Of a DNA stretch of 64,000 bases, positions 1-14,200 are shown one piece after another. The notes beneath the pieces were generated by a model. The model had not been told where the DNA came from and searched no databases. It saw nothing but the letters and a program-made list of their open reading frames with translations. Numbering within the stretch: the stretch's first letter is position 1; the number at the start of each line of letters is the position of its first letter. The DNA comes from Poronia punctata (Eukaryota; Ascomycota; Sordariomycetes; Xylariales; Xylariaceae), in NCBI GenBank assembly GCA_022579005.1, contig MU401462.1, positions 1-64,000 of the forward strand. Direction: 5' to 3'. Both the position numbers and the translations under genes were made by a program.

Positions 1-950
1 AGCTGCTTTTATATAAAAAAACTACTACTTATTAAAAAGTTTATTATTATTAACGTAAAATTAAATTAATTATATATGCTATAGTTATTACTAAATTAAA
101 TATTACCTTTGCTATATTATAGCTTTTATAATTTAATAACAATTTTTTACTTACTTACTATATTGCTGCTAACTAAGTATTAAACTATTTTTAAGCAAAT
201 TAACGCTTTGCTTTATAGTTTAAAAACAAAAATAAGCTTAAAGTAGCTAGTAATTTATTATTTGCTAATAATACTATTAATTAAAAAAGCTTATAAGTAT
301 ATGTAATGCTTTTTTTTAGTAGACTTATTAGTTAAAAAGCAAATAAATAAGATACTATTATTACCTTTATAACTAAAGCTAAGCTTTTTATATTAGCCTA
401 AGCTATAAAGGAAGCTATGTTTATTAGCTAGCTTATTAATAAGCTTAGCGTTAATTTAAAATAAAAGCACATTATTATTTAATATAATAACTAGCAAACT
501 ATTAGTTTAGTAAATAAAAATATTGCAATACTTAAAATAAAATTATAGCACGTTAATATATATAATTACTAGTTATATTAAAAAGTAATTAATAAAACGC
601 TTTAAGTAGTTTATATACTAATAAATTTAATAATAGCAAATAGTCTTATAAAGTCTTTAGCATAAAATAAGTAGGCAAGCTTTTTACAATAAATTAATTT
701 AGTTAACGTTAAAGCTATTTAAACTAAAATTAACTAGCTTATTACTATAAAAATGCAAAAAGACTAAGAGGATAAATTAAAATAATTTAAAACACTATAA
801 CTATTACTATAAACGCTATAATATTATAAAATAATAGTATTATTTATAGCTATAAAATAAACTAGTGTGTTAGCTTATTTTAAAAAGGTGTGTTAAATTT
901 AATAAGTTATAAAATAACAAGAATTAATATAATGCTTATATAGTAAAAGT
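1..950. repeat. AT-saturated, probably RIP-degraded repeat relic (left edge cut)
   Basis: The sequence is almost entirely A/T, dense in TpA, with the few G/C bases mostly in AGC/GCT contexts. No frame is open for any useful length. The composition matches the transposon relic at 40.0-43.7 kb, so I infer a RIP-mutated mobile element. It continues beyond the left window edge and returns to normal composition around 950-1000. No terminal repeats are visible, so the element class is unknown. Confidence 0.65.
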
Positions 951-3900
951 TATACGGCTGCAGTAAGGACTACTATAAAGGAAAAGGTCCTCTTATAAAA
1001 GGTTTTTCCTTACCTATTTAGTATGTGCAGATTTTGCAGAGAGGAGAAGTTTTACCTCTTTACGCGTACATTAATTAATATATACAATTTAGCTATTTAT
1101 GCTAGTTCTGACAGAAGGCAGTACCTACGAGTAGGTGGTGCGGGTAAAGTGGCTGAGTCATAGTAGGCTTATTTCCACATTCTTACAGTAAGAGGAATAC
1201 TGTGACAAGACTTTTGCTGTATGCTTTAGGTACTTCCGGTAGTATGTAGCAGCACCTAATCTATGTAGGTACATCCCTAGCAGTACTATGCTGTAGGCAT
1301 ACATGCATAACATGTGTGCATACATACCTACCTACACATACAACTTGAAGCAGGTTGAATAAGTTAGTACTACTAGAAAAGGAAATATACTTATAGATGT
1401 GGTCAGTTAAAATGAATTAGGATATCCGGATGAGAATGTGGCACATCAGATACTACTGGTAGGTAGGGCCGAAGCCGAAGGTTCTGGATAGCGTTGACAG
1501 AATGTATAAAATAGGAAAGCATTTGAATGGATGGTGGGATTTGAAAACATCCAGCAAATAGGGACATGATGATAGGTATGTAGGGTATATATCTATCAGA
1601 GAGAATGTAGACAACCTCTTGCACCTATGCCACGCTAATAAGAGAGGGTATAGAAGAGACAACATCCCGGTTCTCTTGCAACGTACAGGTAGGCCTTTTA
1701 CCTATATTGCTAACCTATCCGGTCCTCAACAGCACTAGGTTAAAGTATCAATCAAGCCTCCTAATCTGTGCTGATAGTTTGGTGGTTGTTAGATGTTGAC
1801 TTGGCAGCAAGGACGTTATAACTTATCTCAGTGTGTAGCGTGTACGAGTATGTATTGTAGAGTAAAGGTTGATTATCAGGTACCTAGGTTAGCATGTGAG
1901 AGAAGGCGTTACAAACGTGGCTAGTTAATATGGGCCCCTCAAATGTTCCACATAGTCTGTAAAGTTGCAATAACAAATAAACTGCGTCGGGACTCGGTTT
2001 TAGACCAAATACAACCTAGCCTAGACTAGGTCGCAGGACTGCAGACTTTGTTGGTAACTTTCCTTGGGTATCTGCCTTTGCTGACGCGCACTGTACATCC
2101 AGCCCGCTCAAGCAAGAAGCCTAAGAGGCCTATTGGGTTAAAAGATCCGGTGGTAAGAAGTCACCAAAGCTTTAAGACTTGGTATTGTAAACCTGTACGT
2201 TCTAGACTAGGTTAGGTACATATAGGTATGCATTTGTACTTCGAATAAGAGCAGTTGTTCTGCGACTGTGGGTAATTAATACCTACCTACTCGTACGCGT
2301 AGCCTAGAGAGAAGCTGGCGGCGGTGTCGTGTCAGGCCCTTGTTGACTGTGGCTGAGGTGCAGTGGTTCCTTTACCCAAGAAGATTGACCAAACCAATTC
2401 AGGACCGATGCTTGACATGGATATGGACGATCGCTTTTTACATCTTATATACGTTGTACTATTTTGCTTTCTTTTTACGTGTAAATGTATTATGCCCAGC
2501 TTCTAGACACCGTCGGTGATGTACAGCGCGGGTTACCGATTCTGTGCTAGGCACAAAATCTCGTCATTAAAAGGAAAGGTGCATTATTTGTGCTCTGTAA
2601 GGAGCGTGTTCTCCTCATCTCTCTGTGCATGTGTTCCTCTACTTTAAGAGGTGTTAGATACGCTTGTGTTTATGTGTGTACGTGTACGTGTAGAGGCGTG
2701 TGTGCAAGAGTGGGGGATACTCCGTTCGAACCCCGATTAGGCAAGTCGACTTGGCCGTTTCGACTAAAAACACTTACGCCAGCCATGTGGGAAGACCGGG
2801 ATGTTAAAATTGGCGTTTCAAATCAAGGACTGCGGCAGGAGTGCATATTACCACATTAAGTACGCCTTGTACAGTTTACTATGTATCTCAGCACTGTACA
2901 GAGGACTGTGGCATGTCAAGCCTTTTTCCATATGGCTGTGCACAATGTCTATGCCACACGATAGACATTACGCGTATGTACAGTATGGTCTGCCATGATT
3001 TTCAACATCCTCATAATATTGTGGTGTGGACAATATTGTGATTAGGCCCAAAACAACACCCTTTTGATCATGAAGAGGTGATTACCGTCTATGATGGATT
3101 AGTAAGCTCTGTATAGTAGTTTACATACTAAAGTAGATGTGCATATATTGTCAGATCTTCCTCAAACGTTTAATAGTGGTTAGTATTAAGATATTCAATT
3201 AATATCCGGGCGGATATATGCTGTTGCTAATAATAATACCTAATACACAACATCTTGTACAGTAGGTATGTGCCGGATAGATACAGTAACTGTGCTAACT
3301 AGCGGCCGCGATATACTGTATATACAGAGCTTTAAAGGGGCGAAGATCAACAACATCTATCACTTTGCCTTGAATTCAATCAATTTTCTAGTTGTACAAG
3401 CAGAGCGCACCTATCTACAATTAGTATGATTTTGCAATGAGCCCAAATCTAGAGATATTCTTTGCAGGCAAGTAAAACCATATATATGTCTTGCTACTAA
3501 TGCATGGTTACCTTATACACATAGAACACCGCAGAAGGTCTGGTCATAAAACAACCTTGCGCATCTAACTTCCCACCTAGCTCGACGCAAAGCTGTTAGC
3601 TAATTTGAAGTTGTTTATTGATTCTGTGTGTATGGTTTATTCTTTCTAGTATAAGTAGCTTCTCAGTCATGCATCTCATCGGAATGGTATCACATTCACA
3701 GGAGCCCTTTGGGCAGCGCCTACACGTACCTAGATAGGTCGGGATCAGATAGCGCGCTTGTCCTTTTTATTTATTTTTGGCAAAGCTACTTAGCTATGCG
3801 CCAATCTGGCTGAATAATTGATTGCCCTGATCTACGTCTTCGAATATCTACCTGGGCAAGCACCCCGACTTGTACTTGTAGTATCTAGATGGTGAGTGCC

Positions 3901-6900
3901 TAGGCCTGCAGATCGGTCGGCAAAAAAGTCACGCAATATAGAACTCGAATAATTGATGCCGGAGAGCGTTGCACCGTAGTCTAGTCCGTAAATCCGAATA
4001 GGGTAAGATACACTGTACACATATATGCATTTTCCCTAGGGAGCTCGTAGGTAGGTTTAACAAAACTGAATTTTGGGCATAAGAATTCAAGACCCGAGGC
4101 AAACCTATGTACAAGTTGTCGGCACAGCTGATGTTTGGTCACTAAAGCAGAGTCAGTCAGTCACAGACGCGTGATATCAACCAGTAATCACGCCGTGTGG
4201 CTGAATAGAAAGGGGATTGGACGGTTGTTGCATATCTCTCGATGCATATGACCCTAGCTGAGACGGAGCAAAAGAGCACTTTTTTAACTCCTGCAGGTCC
4301 ATTATTACCTATTGCCAACATGTTGCTTGTGCAACCTCCTTAACCCACAGGACTTGGGCTGGCAATATATGCATAGATTATGACGCAAAGCGGCTACTAC
4401 ATCTTCATGTTTAGGTGGTATTACCCACCACTGTGCACTACAAGGTGCGACGGGAATACCCAAACAGCAACGACTTTGGTGGCGCATCAGACTACATGTG
4501 CTCCTTATAAATCAATGACTTTGCATAGATAAGGTGACGCAAGAGGAACTTTATGAGGAGGCTAACCAGAGGTTACTTGTCAGTATTTTTGAGTTGGAAC
4601 GACAGATACCTACATAGTAAATATGTATATACGAGTAGATTGGCCAACAGTCTACATTGAAGATGAGGTTCCTCGCGTGTCTCTAGATTTTCATTGGTTT
4701 GGTAAGACGCGCCAATACAGAGTTCTGTTGTACGTGTAGAGGGTATTCTAGTCTGGTCTGCTAAAGACCAGACCTTTCCTAACCCCTGCAGCCGGATACA
4801 TACAGTACCGAGCCAAGAAATCATGATAGGGTAGGTACTGTATATTCTGAAACAATGCCAACAGTCCTTCTTTCCCATGTCATCTTGCCCTCGAGCAAGA
4901 TTACATAGGCTATCCTGACGCCCACGCACATGGTGGTAAACCTAGGTAATTTTGGTAGCCCATGTAATTCGACGGAATTATCGGAATAGAACAGCTAGGC
5001 ACGCCAGGTTGCCAGGGCCCCCGGGTATTTCATAGATTGAATGACGGTTCCAAGGGTTACTGGCTATTGCCCAGAATGGCAACCATACCCATACGCACGT
5101 GTTTCAGCCGTCCAGATTAGGATACGCTAGGTATAGTGCAGTTCCAGTCGTCAACCACCGGTAATTAATTAATAAACTTGAGATGATGTATGTGAGGTAT
5201 GTGGTACCTATTCCACATACAGAAAACCCAGACGTACGTGCGTGCGTGTATGCAAGAACTTCTTTACATATGCAGATATGTATGTCTTCTCCGCGGAATA
5301 CAGCAGGCAGGGCTGGACTACTTTATGAAACTCGACCTCTCCAACATCGCTAAGACATCCAATCAGTTTCTGGACAGTACGCACTACCTAGATAAAGTTG
5401 CGTACAGGTCAAGGTCCATCCCCTGATCGCGTTGTTCGGCTGGACAGCGAGGACCGGTTACGGCGTAATAGGGGATCTCCCTCAGAAATCCTAGTTCTTA
5501 TCAAAGGCACGGGCAGTGCCGGCTAACCGATATGAGCTCTGGCGGACTACCGTACCTACGTGTAGGTTAGGTACATGTAGGTTTCGATTCGGTCATACGA
5601 CGTGTATACGATCGGGGAGATGCGATCCGACGTCTGAGAGTTTCCTTGAAAAGACGTGTAGCGTGAATCAAACCCCTAACCTAGTAACCTGGGTTAGACA
5701 ATACAAGTGGGCTAGAGGGACGGTTATGGCACCGCACCGCACCGCACCGTCTGCCATCCGCCGTCCGGACTTGTGTGGATACCTACCTACCCAAGCAACA
5801 TGGTAACTTGACCATATATCATCGCACCGGTCATCTCCTCTTTTTTACAGACGATATTAGCTGTACAGGGAGTGGCAGGTTGCGGACAGGTAACTCGGTT
5901 TTACATTAGCCAGGAAGGATACTGGAGATAGTCTGTGACACGCCGCCGGATACTGCAGGGTAGTTATTAGACTGTTCGTCCGATCAAGAGCAGTGGTTGA
6001 ACAGGACAGGGATAGGTTAGCTATAGACAGCTGATATACGTCAACCACCTGTCATATATTGTTCACTCGAGGTCCTTTCCATCCTTGAACCTTGACATAT
6101 CAATCAATCTCTTTCGTCCCGTCCCACGGAAAGGGCTTGAGCACATGCAGCTCTAAAAGCCTCATGGGATGGATGGATTTGGATTGACGCGTTTAAAGTA
6201 GGGTAGATTAGACCCTTGGCATTTGTGATCTCTTTTTTTTCTTCTTGAAACCCTGTTCAGCCTGCTTCTTCTGGAAACCCTCGTCACTAATCCGATCTAG
6301 GTATCTGCACTGTATACTATATACAGTATGTCATAATACCTGGTGCATATACGCAAGAATACTATATCAACGCCCTCAACTACCTCGTGATTGTATTTTA
6401 AAGAACGATATACATATCCTATTCTAACATCTACGAATTCATGTCTACACTAGGTAGCAGGAGGTAACTAAAAAGAGTATGAACAAAGTACCTCCTACAC
6501 AATAGAATACGCGCCTATCTTTTCCTCCCTTTTTTTATGCGTCCCAACTCAGCTGGTCCAAGTTTGTGGCTGAAAAGGTTCTAACGCGTTCTCGACTATT
6601 CCGTGTAAGCGCTTTGCGGGGATTTTGCAGAGGTTGTCCCACATGGTTGGGGCTGCTAGGGAGGGGCTTGACGGAACCATAAAGTGTCCGCGGCAGGTAC
6701 ACATCGTACTATCTCAAAATGATATAAACGCGGTTCTATCCAACCTTACTACATTTGTTCAGTCCCTTGTCTAGTCTGACCTGTACGTAACTACGCCTGA
6801 CAAGGTTCACCTTTTCAGGAGTTTTAGAATCAACCAGGATAGGTAATTTCCCCCATATTTCACAAAAGGTACCTACATATTCATAACATCCGATAGCGGT

Positions 6901-9900
6901 GGAAAGTGCTGTTTCTACAACCACGCTAGTGCCTGCCCAGCTTCCGATTCAGTATTTGTCGTGTGCATTTTCAGGTGCCGTTGTAGCTGAAGGCTACCCA
7001 GAGAAGGAAGCAGGAAGGTCGATCAAACGCACGTGATTAAGATCCCAAGCTAGAGTGCGGGACACGAAAAGCGGTTACTAGTTAGGTTACCACTTTGGAA
7101 CTTTTCAGCCGCCCACATCAACGCAAGGTTACGACAATATGGAATGCCTCCTTTTTCATCAGATCCAATCAGGCAACTCTGTCCATCGATGATACTACGG
7201 TATTCTTACTTTGATGTGGGCTCTTTCCCACAATCCTTTTTTATGATCATGGACCAGAGGACGACAAGATACGGTGTAACTGGGACAACATATCACAGCA
7301 CCTCAATCCTTGAACGTGCACTCAAATGAGATGCTACCTGTGACACGACACGAGGCTCATCCCCATGCTTAATGGGAGGATTGAACCATACGAGTATTTA
7401 CTGAAGTTATCTTGCTACGTGGGTCAAGGTTCTTTTACGCAGAACACATGCCGGGCCTATCATCTACGTACAGTACAGTACGTGTACTTGCGGGCCTACC
7501 TACATATTACCTATTGTATGTACTCGTAGGTCGTCGTTGTGTAATGGATCCGATGCGAGGCGATCTTGACAAGATCAAATACCCGCATCTTCGTGTCCAT
7601 CTTACTCGTACATAGTACGTACATGTATATTGTGCGGCTTGTCCTAATGCAGCAATTGCTGCATCTGAACCCATCTGAACCGCAACACGTCCCCTACCCT
7701 CCGAGGCCTATCCACCTATTATCCGTTGTGGCTGGGTCAAAGGGACAGCTAATCTACAATAGTAACATATTTGTCTCTCCAGCTTCCAACTTGCTGTCGA
7801 ACCACTTTGTTGATCTTGGTATCACTGTCGAGCATTAACCTTGGTCCTTGGGTGTGTTGCGAGGTAAATATTGACGTGTTACTCGACACAAGAACCTCTA
7901 GCCATGGGCAAACTACAGAAAGGTTCCTGTTAGTATCGGTAATACATGCATATATCATATATCGACCTACTATGTGGGTACAGATTGTACATGTACCGAG
8001 ATGGATGTGGGATCTATGTATGCATGTTGTACGTGTACGTACTATGCATACCTTCTCATCTGCCGGCTACCAAGATAATAACCTATGTTGCTATCTGATG
8101 CACGTCACAAGTCTTGAGCATCGTTTCTCTCCCTCCCTGCCAAGCTTTCTTCTTGATGCATACCTATCTTTTTGCAAGCACTGTTCTAGGAACTGAAAAT
8201 CTCAGCCCGATGGTCTAGACATCATGATCGGTTACCTAATCATAATCCGAGGTCGAATGATAACTTATCACTTGTTGTTTTGCCCACTACATGGAGACCG
8301 AGGATACCCAGTCACTAGTCTCACGGCCGCAGCCTCTTACCTAGTCTAGGTCATGATCCGCTCGGCATGTTAGCATGTCATAGCACATCTCACTACACAT
8401 ACACTAGCTGCTGAAAAGAGGCTATAGCCGAATTTTAGCACCCATGCAAGATCTTTTATTAAAGGCCCATCCCGAAAAGAAACTACCCATAATCGCACCA
8501 GGATCTTGCTTGAGCGACGATTCGAAACGCCGGGGTCGAATCTAAATACCGCTTTCTCCCTTTCTGGACGGGATCCCGGATGGCGGATGGCGGATGTTGG
8601 CTGAGCGCGAGTTGTTAGTGCAGCTTCCCTACCGTTGCAACCTATAGAGCCATTCTTATACACATGAATGCCAGGGTCGGACATTTGCGTATCCTACACT
8701 CGGTGCGAGGCTCGGCCCTGAGGATGATGCATGCAAAAGATCGTCCCATTATTCTCAAGAGGGGTAACCAATACTCGCTTGTACGTATGACGCACACGCG
8801 CGCGCTGTATTGGATGCATGGAGAGCCTTTGCAAGCAAAATAGCTAACCTAGACCAACAGCCAGCCCAGTATGCGGACAAGCAGCCCCTGCGAGAACATG
8901 CAAGGTGAGCAAAAGCCTACACGGCCGTTGTGGCACTCGAGGGCCGACCCAACGCCCATCTCAAAAAGAAAAAGCCAACCGAGCTTCAGTCCTTGGCTGA
9001 CTCATTTTGACACTTTGATAACATACAAAGAGCTAGACTAGCCAGCCAGGCACCGTCTATCTAGCTGAACTGACATTGCAGACACCCGTCATTATCTCGC
9101 CGGTTCATCACATACGTCAAACAACCAAGTTCACCTATCGACCAAGAAAGTGGGCCAGTTAGGCGAAGTGCGTAGACCAACCTAGGTATTTTATCGTTGC
9201 GGGTAATTTGATTCCTCGTTCGGCCATGCAGCTTAACGAGTACAAGTTGATCTCCACATGTGGAGGCAGAGGCTCGCTCCCGTCTCTCCCGTTACGCTCA
9301 ATGGACCGACCGGTTACTAATGAGCGCAAGCTGAGCCCGACCGGACCCGAACCAATACTGCATTTTCATATGTCCATGTCCGCATGTCCCTGTCCGTCGT
9401 CGATCTGAGATGCGTCCAGCCCTAAAAAGCAAGCCGATGTTTGTTCGCCATTCTACCCAGCCGTTTTTAGGTACAGCAATGTAGGTACTAAAAGCCCGCG
9501 GCCAATGCAGTGTGGAGAGACGGCTAGCATCGCATCTATGTTGACGTCGTATCGCCATGACGGACATCTGGATAAGAAGAGTAAGAAGTCCCCAGAAAAG
9601 GACCTACTGTGCATACCAACGACCTCTCAAACAAGTAAACTTTGCGCCGAGACGGCGGGCAGATAGATCCCCTCCCCCACCCCTCCGCCGTAGCGAATCC
9701 GAATACTGATGAAGTATTCCGGCTAGGTAATATATATCTTTTTATTAAACCGATCAAGCATTTGCCCTGTATACGTACCGTATGTGTATTTAAGTAAGTG
9801 AGTACCTAACCTAGAGTAATATGCGCCTCGTACATATACATATAGTATCATATGTCGATCTCTTCTCGGTCCCAGGAGTCCGTCCGTTCCTGCAATAGGT

Positions 9901-10221
9901 AGTCCTGTTAATATACAAAAACTCAGCTAAGCTAAAGTAGCTATGCCAATTCATTATTATTAATTTATACCGAGACCCCGGAAGTCGACGCTCGCGCCCT
10001 TTCTATCTACTCTCGGAGGTACTAACTTTTAAATGTATTTCTTTTCCTGTCATTTATACATGCATACTGTCTTTCTATCTATTCTTACATTCTTCTTCTT
10101 ATCACTTTGTCTGCCCCTGTCGTTGTTATTGTTTGTGGCTTACTTGATAATTTATTTGGTTTCATCATTACATATACACAAGAAAAATGTATAAATTCAA
10201 CGGCAATATATCCAAACCAAC

Positions 10222-10241
10222 AAAAAAAAAAAAAAAAAAAA
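10222..10241 (+). repeat. Poly(A) homopolymer, 20 bases
   Basis: An uninterrupted run of 20 A in an AT-leaning intergenic stretch. It lies about 1 kb downstream of the histidine kinase stop codon, whose gene runs on the opposite strand. It is probably a length-variable microsatellite. A retroposed tail is possible but nothing next to it supports one. Confidence 0.7.
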
Positions 10242-10460
10242 CACATGAAACAAGGTGGCTTGCTTTTAAAATACGAGTAGGTAACTTGTAACTAACCAGA
10301 CAAGGGGTACATGTAGTAAGTAAGTAGGTAAGCTTATTTCCTTTTTAACTTCCAGGTACTCGTAACCTATTTACTTACCTACATACCGTACCTAGGTTGT
10401 AACAAGGACGCAGTGTCTAACATAATACATTTATACTCGTAGGTAAGGTAAGGAATAAAA

Positions 10461-10499
10461 CAACAACAATAGTAACAACAACAACAACAACAACAACAC
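10461..10499 (+). repeat. CAA trinucleotide microsatellite
   Basis: Imperfect then perfect CAA units in the non-coding DNA beyond the 3' end of the histidine kinase gene. Confidence 0.7.
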
Positions 10500-11279
10500 A
10501 GGTGGATATATAGAAAGTGACAAAACACACTCTAGAAAAGAAGAAGAAGAAAAGGTAAAGGAGGCAATCTAACTATAGAGGTCAAGGGGAAAAAACAAAA
10601 CAATCAATCTACAAGATCTATATCATTGAACCAAGATTATATTCTATTCCACATTGCATTTCTGTCAGTATTAGACTTGAACTATATATAGATTAACCAA
10701 GATAAATAAGTTTAGAAACATCCCATGTAAACAGAAGTAGATAGGTAGATGACAGTGGCCAAGTTCAATTTCTATATGTATATTAATAGGCATTTATAAA
10801 GTAGTCGGTGACAGAGACCTGACGAGAAAGATAATTTGTGTATTGGTATATAAAAATGTTAACATTGTACTCTATTGCCTTGTTGCCTGGAAATCAAAAG
10901 GTTATCTTTGCCGTTTTGGCCCGCGACTCCTGGCTGTGACGCGAATTTGCCGAACAATAGTAACCGCACGTAAACCGGTAGTCATGCCTCGTTTCATAAC
11001 GCCCGTATTCGCTTGTCTAGTAACAGCGGACCTGGGCCCGTATTCATACCCCCCCTCATGTATAAATATTCGTTCTCGCCCCCAGAATTCTATATAGCCA
11101 TACCGAAAATTCATTGCGCATGCCAAAGGTGTAGGTAGTCTGTCTTCCACGCAACGCTCGCTCCTGAATGCAACCTGAAACGGCCAACGGCCCTGAGTTA
11201 TAAGCAGGTACTCCATGCCCGATGTGTATAAATGCAGCAACTTGATCGAATAATATGAAAATGCCATTTGCCTTAATCG

Positions 11280-14200
11280 CTAGCCGTCCGTCAATGTTTC
11301 GCTTTCTCCTTCCTGACTTGCGCGGGAGGTCGAGCGTAAAGATGAAGCACCGTCCGAAAGCCCGTCCAGCGACATGGCATCAGAATTGGGGTGACGATGG
11401 GGATTCTTCTTGGTAAGAAGCGATCTTGGCTTATCCCCGAGGAGGGAGGACAGCCGAGCTCCGGCAGTGCGCCGACCTCTGGCAAACCCATTTAGCCGGC
11501 TCGGTTCCGGTTGTGGTGGAGGTGAGCTTGAAGCCACGCCGTCTGGGGCAAAATCAACCTCGGATATGGAGGCATGGCTAGCAGCGCGACTAACAGCGCG
11601 ACTAGCAGACCGACTAGCAGACCGGCTGGTAGAGCGGCTGGACGGACGGCTGGACGGGCGGTGGGTCAGCTCTACCTGTTGAGAAGTCGCTGTCTGATTT
11701 CCCGTGTTCATGTCTGGCAGAGTAACAGCATCTTTACCTTCTGACCTGGCCGAGTCGGGCACGTGCGTACCAGGCGGAGTCGGTGGCAAGGCCTGCCCAG
11801 AAGTGTACATTTCCAGTTTCCGCTTTAGTAGCTCGGCTTTGACGGGTTTCGCCAAATAGTCGTTCATGCCCGCAGCAAGACACTTCTCACGGTCTCCTTG
11901 AATAGCCGATGCCGTCATAGCGATGACCAAGATATTTCGAACCTCCTCGCAGCTATCTTTGCGCAAGAGTTTGGTAGCCTCGTAGCCGTCCAGAACCGGC
12001 ATCTGTACGTCCATAAGAATAACATGATATGGCTTCCCCTCCTGTGCCTTTTGGCGCAGTCCCGCCACAGCTTTCTCCCCGTTGTCGTACGCGTCGGCGT
12101 GGGTGTAGCCAAGTTTTTGGACATACTGGATGGCAATCCGCTGGTTGATCAGGTTGTCCTCGGCGATGCAGATCCGTAGCTGGTCCTTGGGTATCATGGT
12201 CAAGTTGGTGTAAGGACTTGGCAGGCCCTCCCTGGCTACCGGGGATAGAAGATTATTCCTTGGAGAATCAAAATTTTCCGGCGCTTGGGCATGTTGTGCG
12301 TCACCTTCTGACGCCTCGGGCTTCGCCTTGTCGAAGGTCACTGTAAAAGAGGCCGTGGTACCGACGTTCTCTTGGCTGTGCAGTTCGATCCGTCCCTTCA
12401 TCATCGTCTCGATCAAGGATTTGCAGATGCTGAGCCCCAGTCCGCTGCCGCCATACTTCCGCGCCGTACTCGCGTCCGCCTGACTGAAGGGCATGAAAAG
12501 TTTTGCCAGCTGCTCCGGAGGTATTCCGATGCCGGTATCCCGTACCCAGAACGTCAACTTCACCTTGTCATGCAGGTCCTCATCAACCCGAGCCCCAATG
12601 GTGATGGATCCATCTTCGGTGAATTTCAGACTGTTTCCTATGAGATTCCCCAAGACCTGATGCAGACGTATGGGATCGCCATATATCAACATGGGTGGGA
12701 GGTTGATGTCTTGGATAATCTCGACATTCTTCTTGGACGCCTTCTCCCGATTGCTGTATGACACCGCCCTCACTACCTCGCGTACCATCTCCTGCGGGTT
12801 AAAGGCGGTGATGTAGAGTTTCATCTTGTCAGCTTCCATCTTGGAGAAGTCTAATATATCGTTGATGACGGTCAGCAACAGGTCAGCCGATACGCGGATG
12901 GACTCGGCCATCTCCAGCTGCTCTTTATTCAGATTGCTATCCCTCAAGAGTTCCGAGTTGCCGATCACGCCGTTCAGTGGCGTCCGCAGCTCGTGTGAGA
13001 CGTTGGCGAGGAATATGTTCTTTGCTTTGGCCGCCTCTTCGGCGATTTTGACATTGCGCTTGGCTTCGGCTTCGGCCCGCTTCGCCTTGGCTTCGGCTTC
13101 TTTGGCGTTCGCCAGCGCTCTCTTCTGCAACTCAATCATGGAATCATTCTTTTTAAACGCCTTCTCGAGTTCTTTCATAGCGAGCGCGTTGGAGTAGCTT
13201 ATCCCTATCTGGTTGACCAACAGTTGCAACACAGTGATAATCCTGTCTGTGAAAGATCCGGGCTCCCCCTCGAGATACAGGACTCCGAGCAGCGGTTTGG
13301 AGCCATGGCATATCGGCATCGCGACGACCGCTTTACTCGTAGGGTTCCGTCGCAACCACGATTCCGGCACGTTCCCGAACCTCTCGTCGTTGGCCAGGTC
13401 GGAGATGAAGACAATTTCCCGGAAGCGCGTGCAATACAACACCACGTTTTCTGCCACCAGGGATGTGCCCGTTAGCGGCCGTCCAGGCATGTGAGCCGTA
13501 GCGCCCTTTTCCGGGTCACCGATGGCGGCAATACACCATGTGCTGTTGGTCTCGTCCTCGTCATCCTGCACGACAATCGCCGCTTGTGTGACTGAGCCTC
13601 CGCCAGTGGATAATATAACGTCACACATTGTCTTGAGGAGGTCGTCGATTCTCAATACAGACGAGATAACCTGTGATGAAACCAAGATTGCATGTAGGTC
13701 AATCATGTCGAGGGCTGGGAGGCCGACGCCGGGTTCGGATTGCGTCGTCGACCCACGCCACGCCGCCATCCGCGTCTCTTTTGTTTCGGTCATCGGCGGT
13801 TGGCCTGCTTGGTGGGCATCCTCTGCCTCGGCCGTATACGTGACGGATGCCGTCTCGCCAGCGAAGTCTGTCTGGACGGCGGCTTCTACCGAGCGAGAAT
13901 TTGGCATCGGTCCCTGGAGAAGAAACATATGGTCTTCTTCGATTGTGTGAGCGATGCCCGACGCACCGAGCTGCCTCCAGAGGCCTAACGATTCCCTCAG
14001 AACTGCAGTGGCCGACCGCTTGGCGGATTGCCGAATGAAGAAACCGGCCATCAGGTAGTTTCCGAGCGCTTCTTCGAACGTGTAACTAAACTCAGAAGCA
14101 TGGTCCAGGCCACTTTCATATAGACGGATGGCCAGCCCGTGCTCTCCCTTGAGCTCCGCCACTTGGGCGTCCAAATACTTGGACCACGCAAGGTAGTTGA

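Larger units (their letters stand above)
951..11279. other. Gene desert with simple repeats and dispersed short motifs
   Basis: About 10 kb of mixed composition. The open frames are all short, lack homology I can recognise and often overlap on opposite strands. The stretch carries many copies of TACTCGTA/TACGAGTA, ACCTACCT and GTAC-containing palindromes. A 20-base A run lies at 10222-10241 and a CAA repeat at about 10461-10499. The last 1 kb may include the 3' UTR of the histidine kinase. I see no gene here. Confidence 0.5.

Noticed and set aside
2725..2750. tRNA B-box-like GTTCGAACCCC, and a similar sequence near 8520-8560
   Set aside because: The T-stem does not pair, and no acceptor stem or anticodon arm could be folded around either site.
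7771..8196. 141-codon plus-strand frame in the left desert
   Set aside because: Composition is not protein-like, it overlaps other frames and no motif is recognisable.
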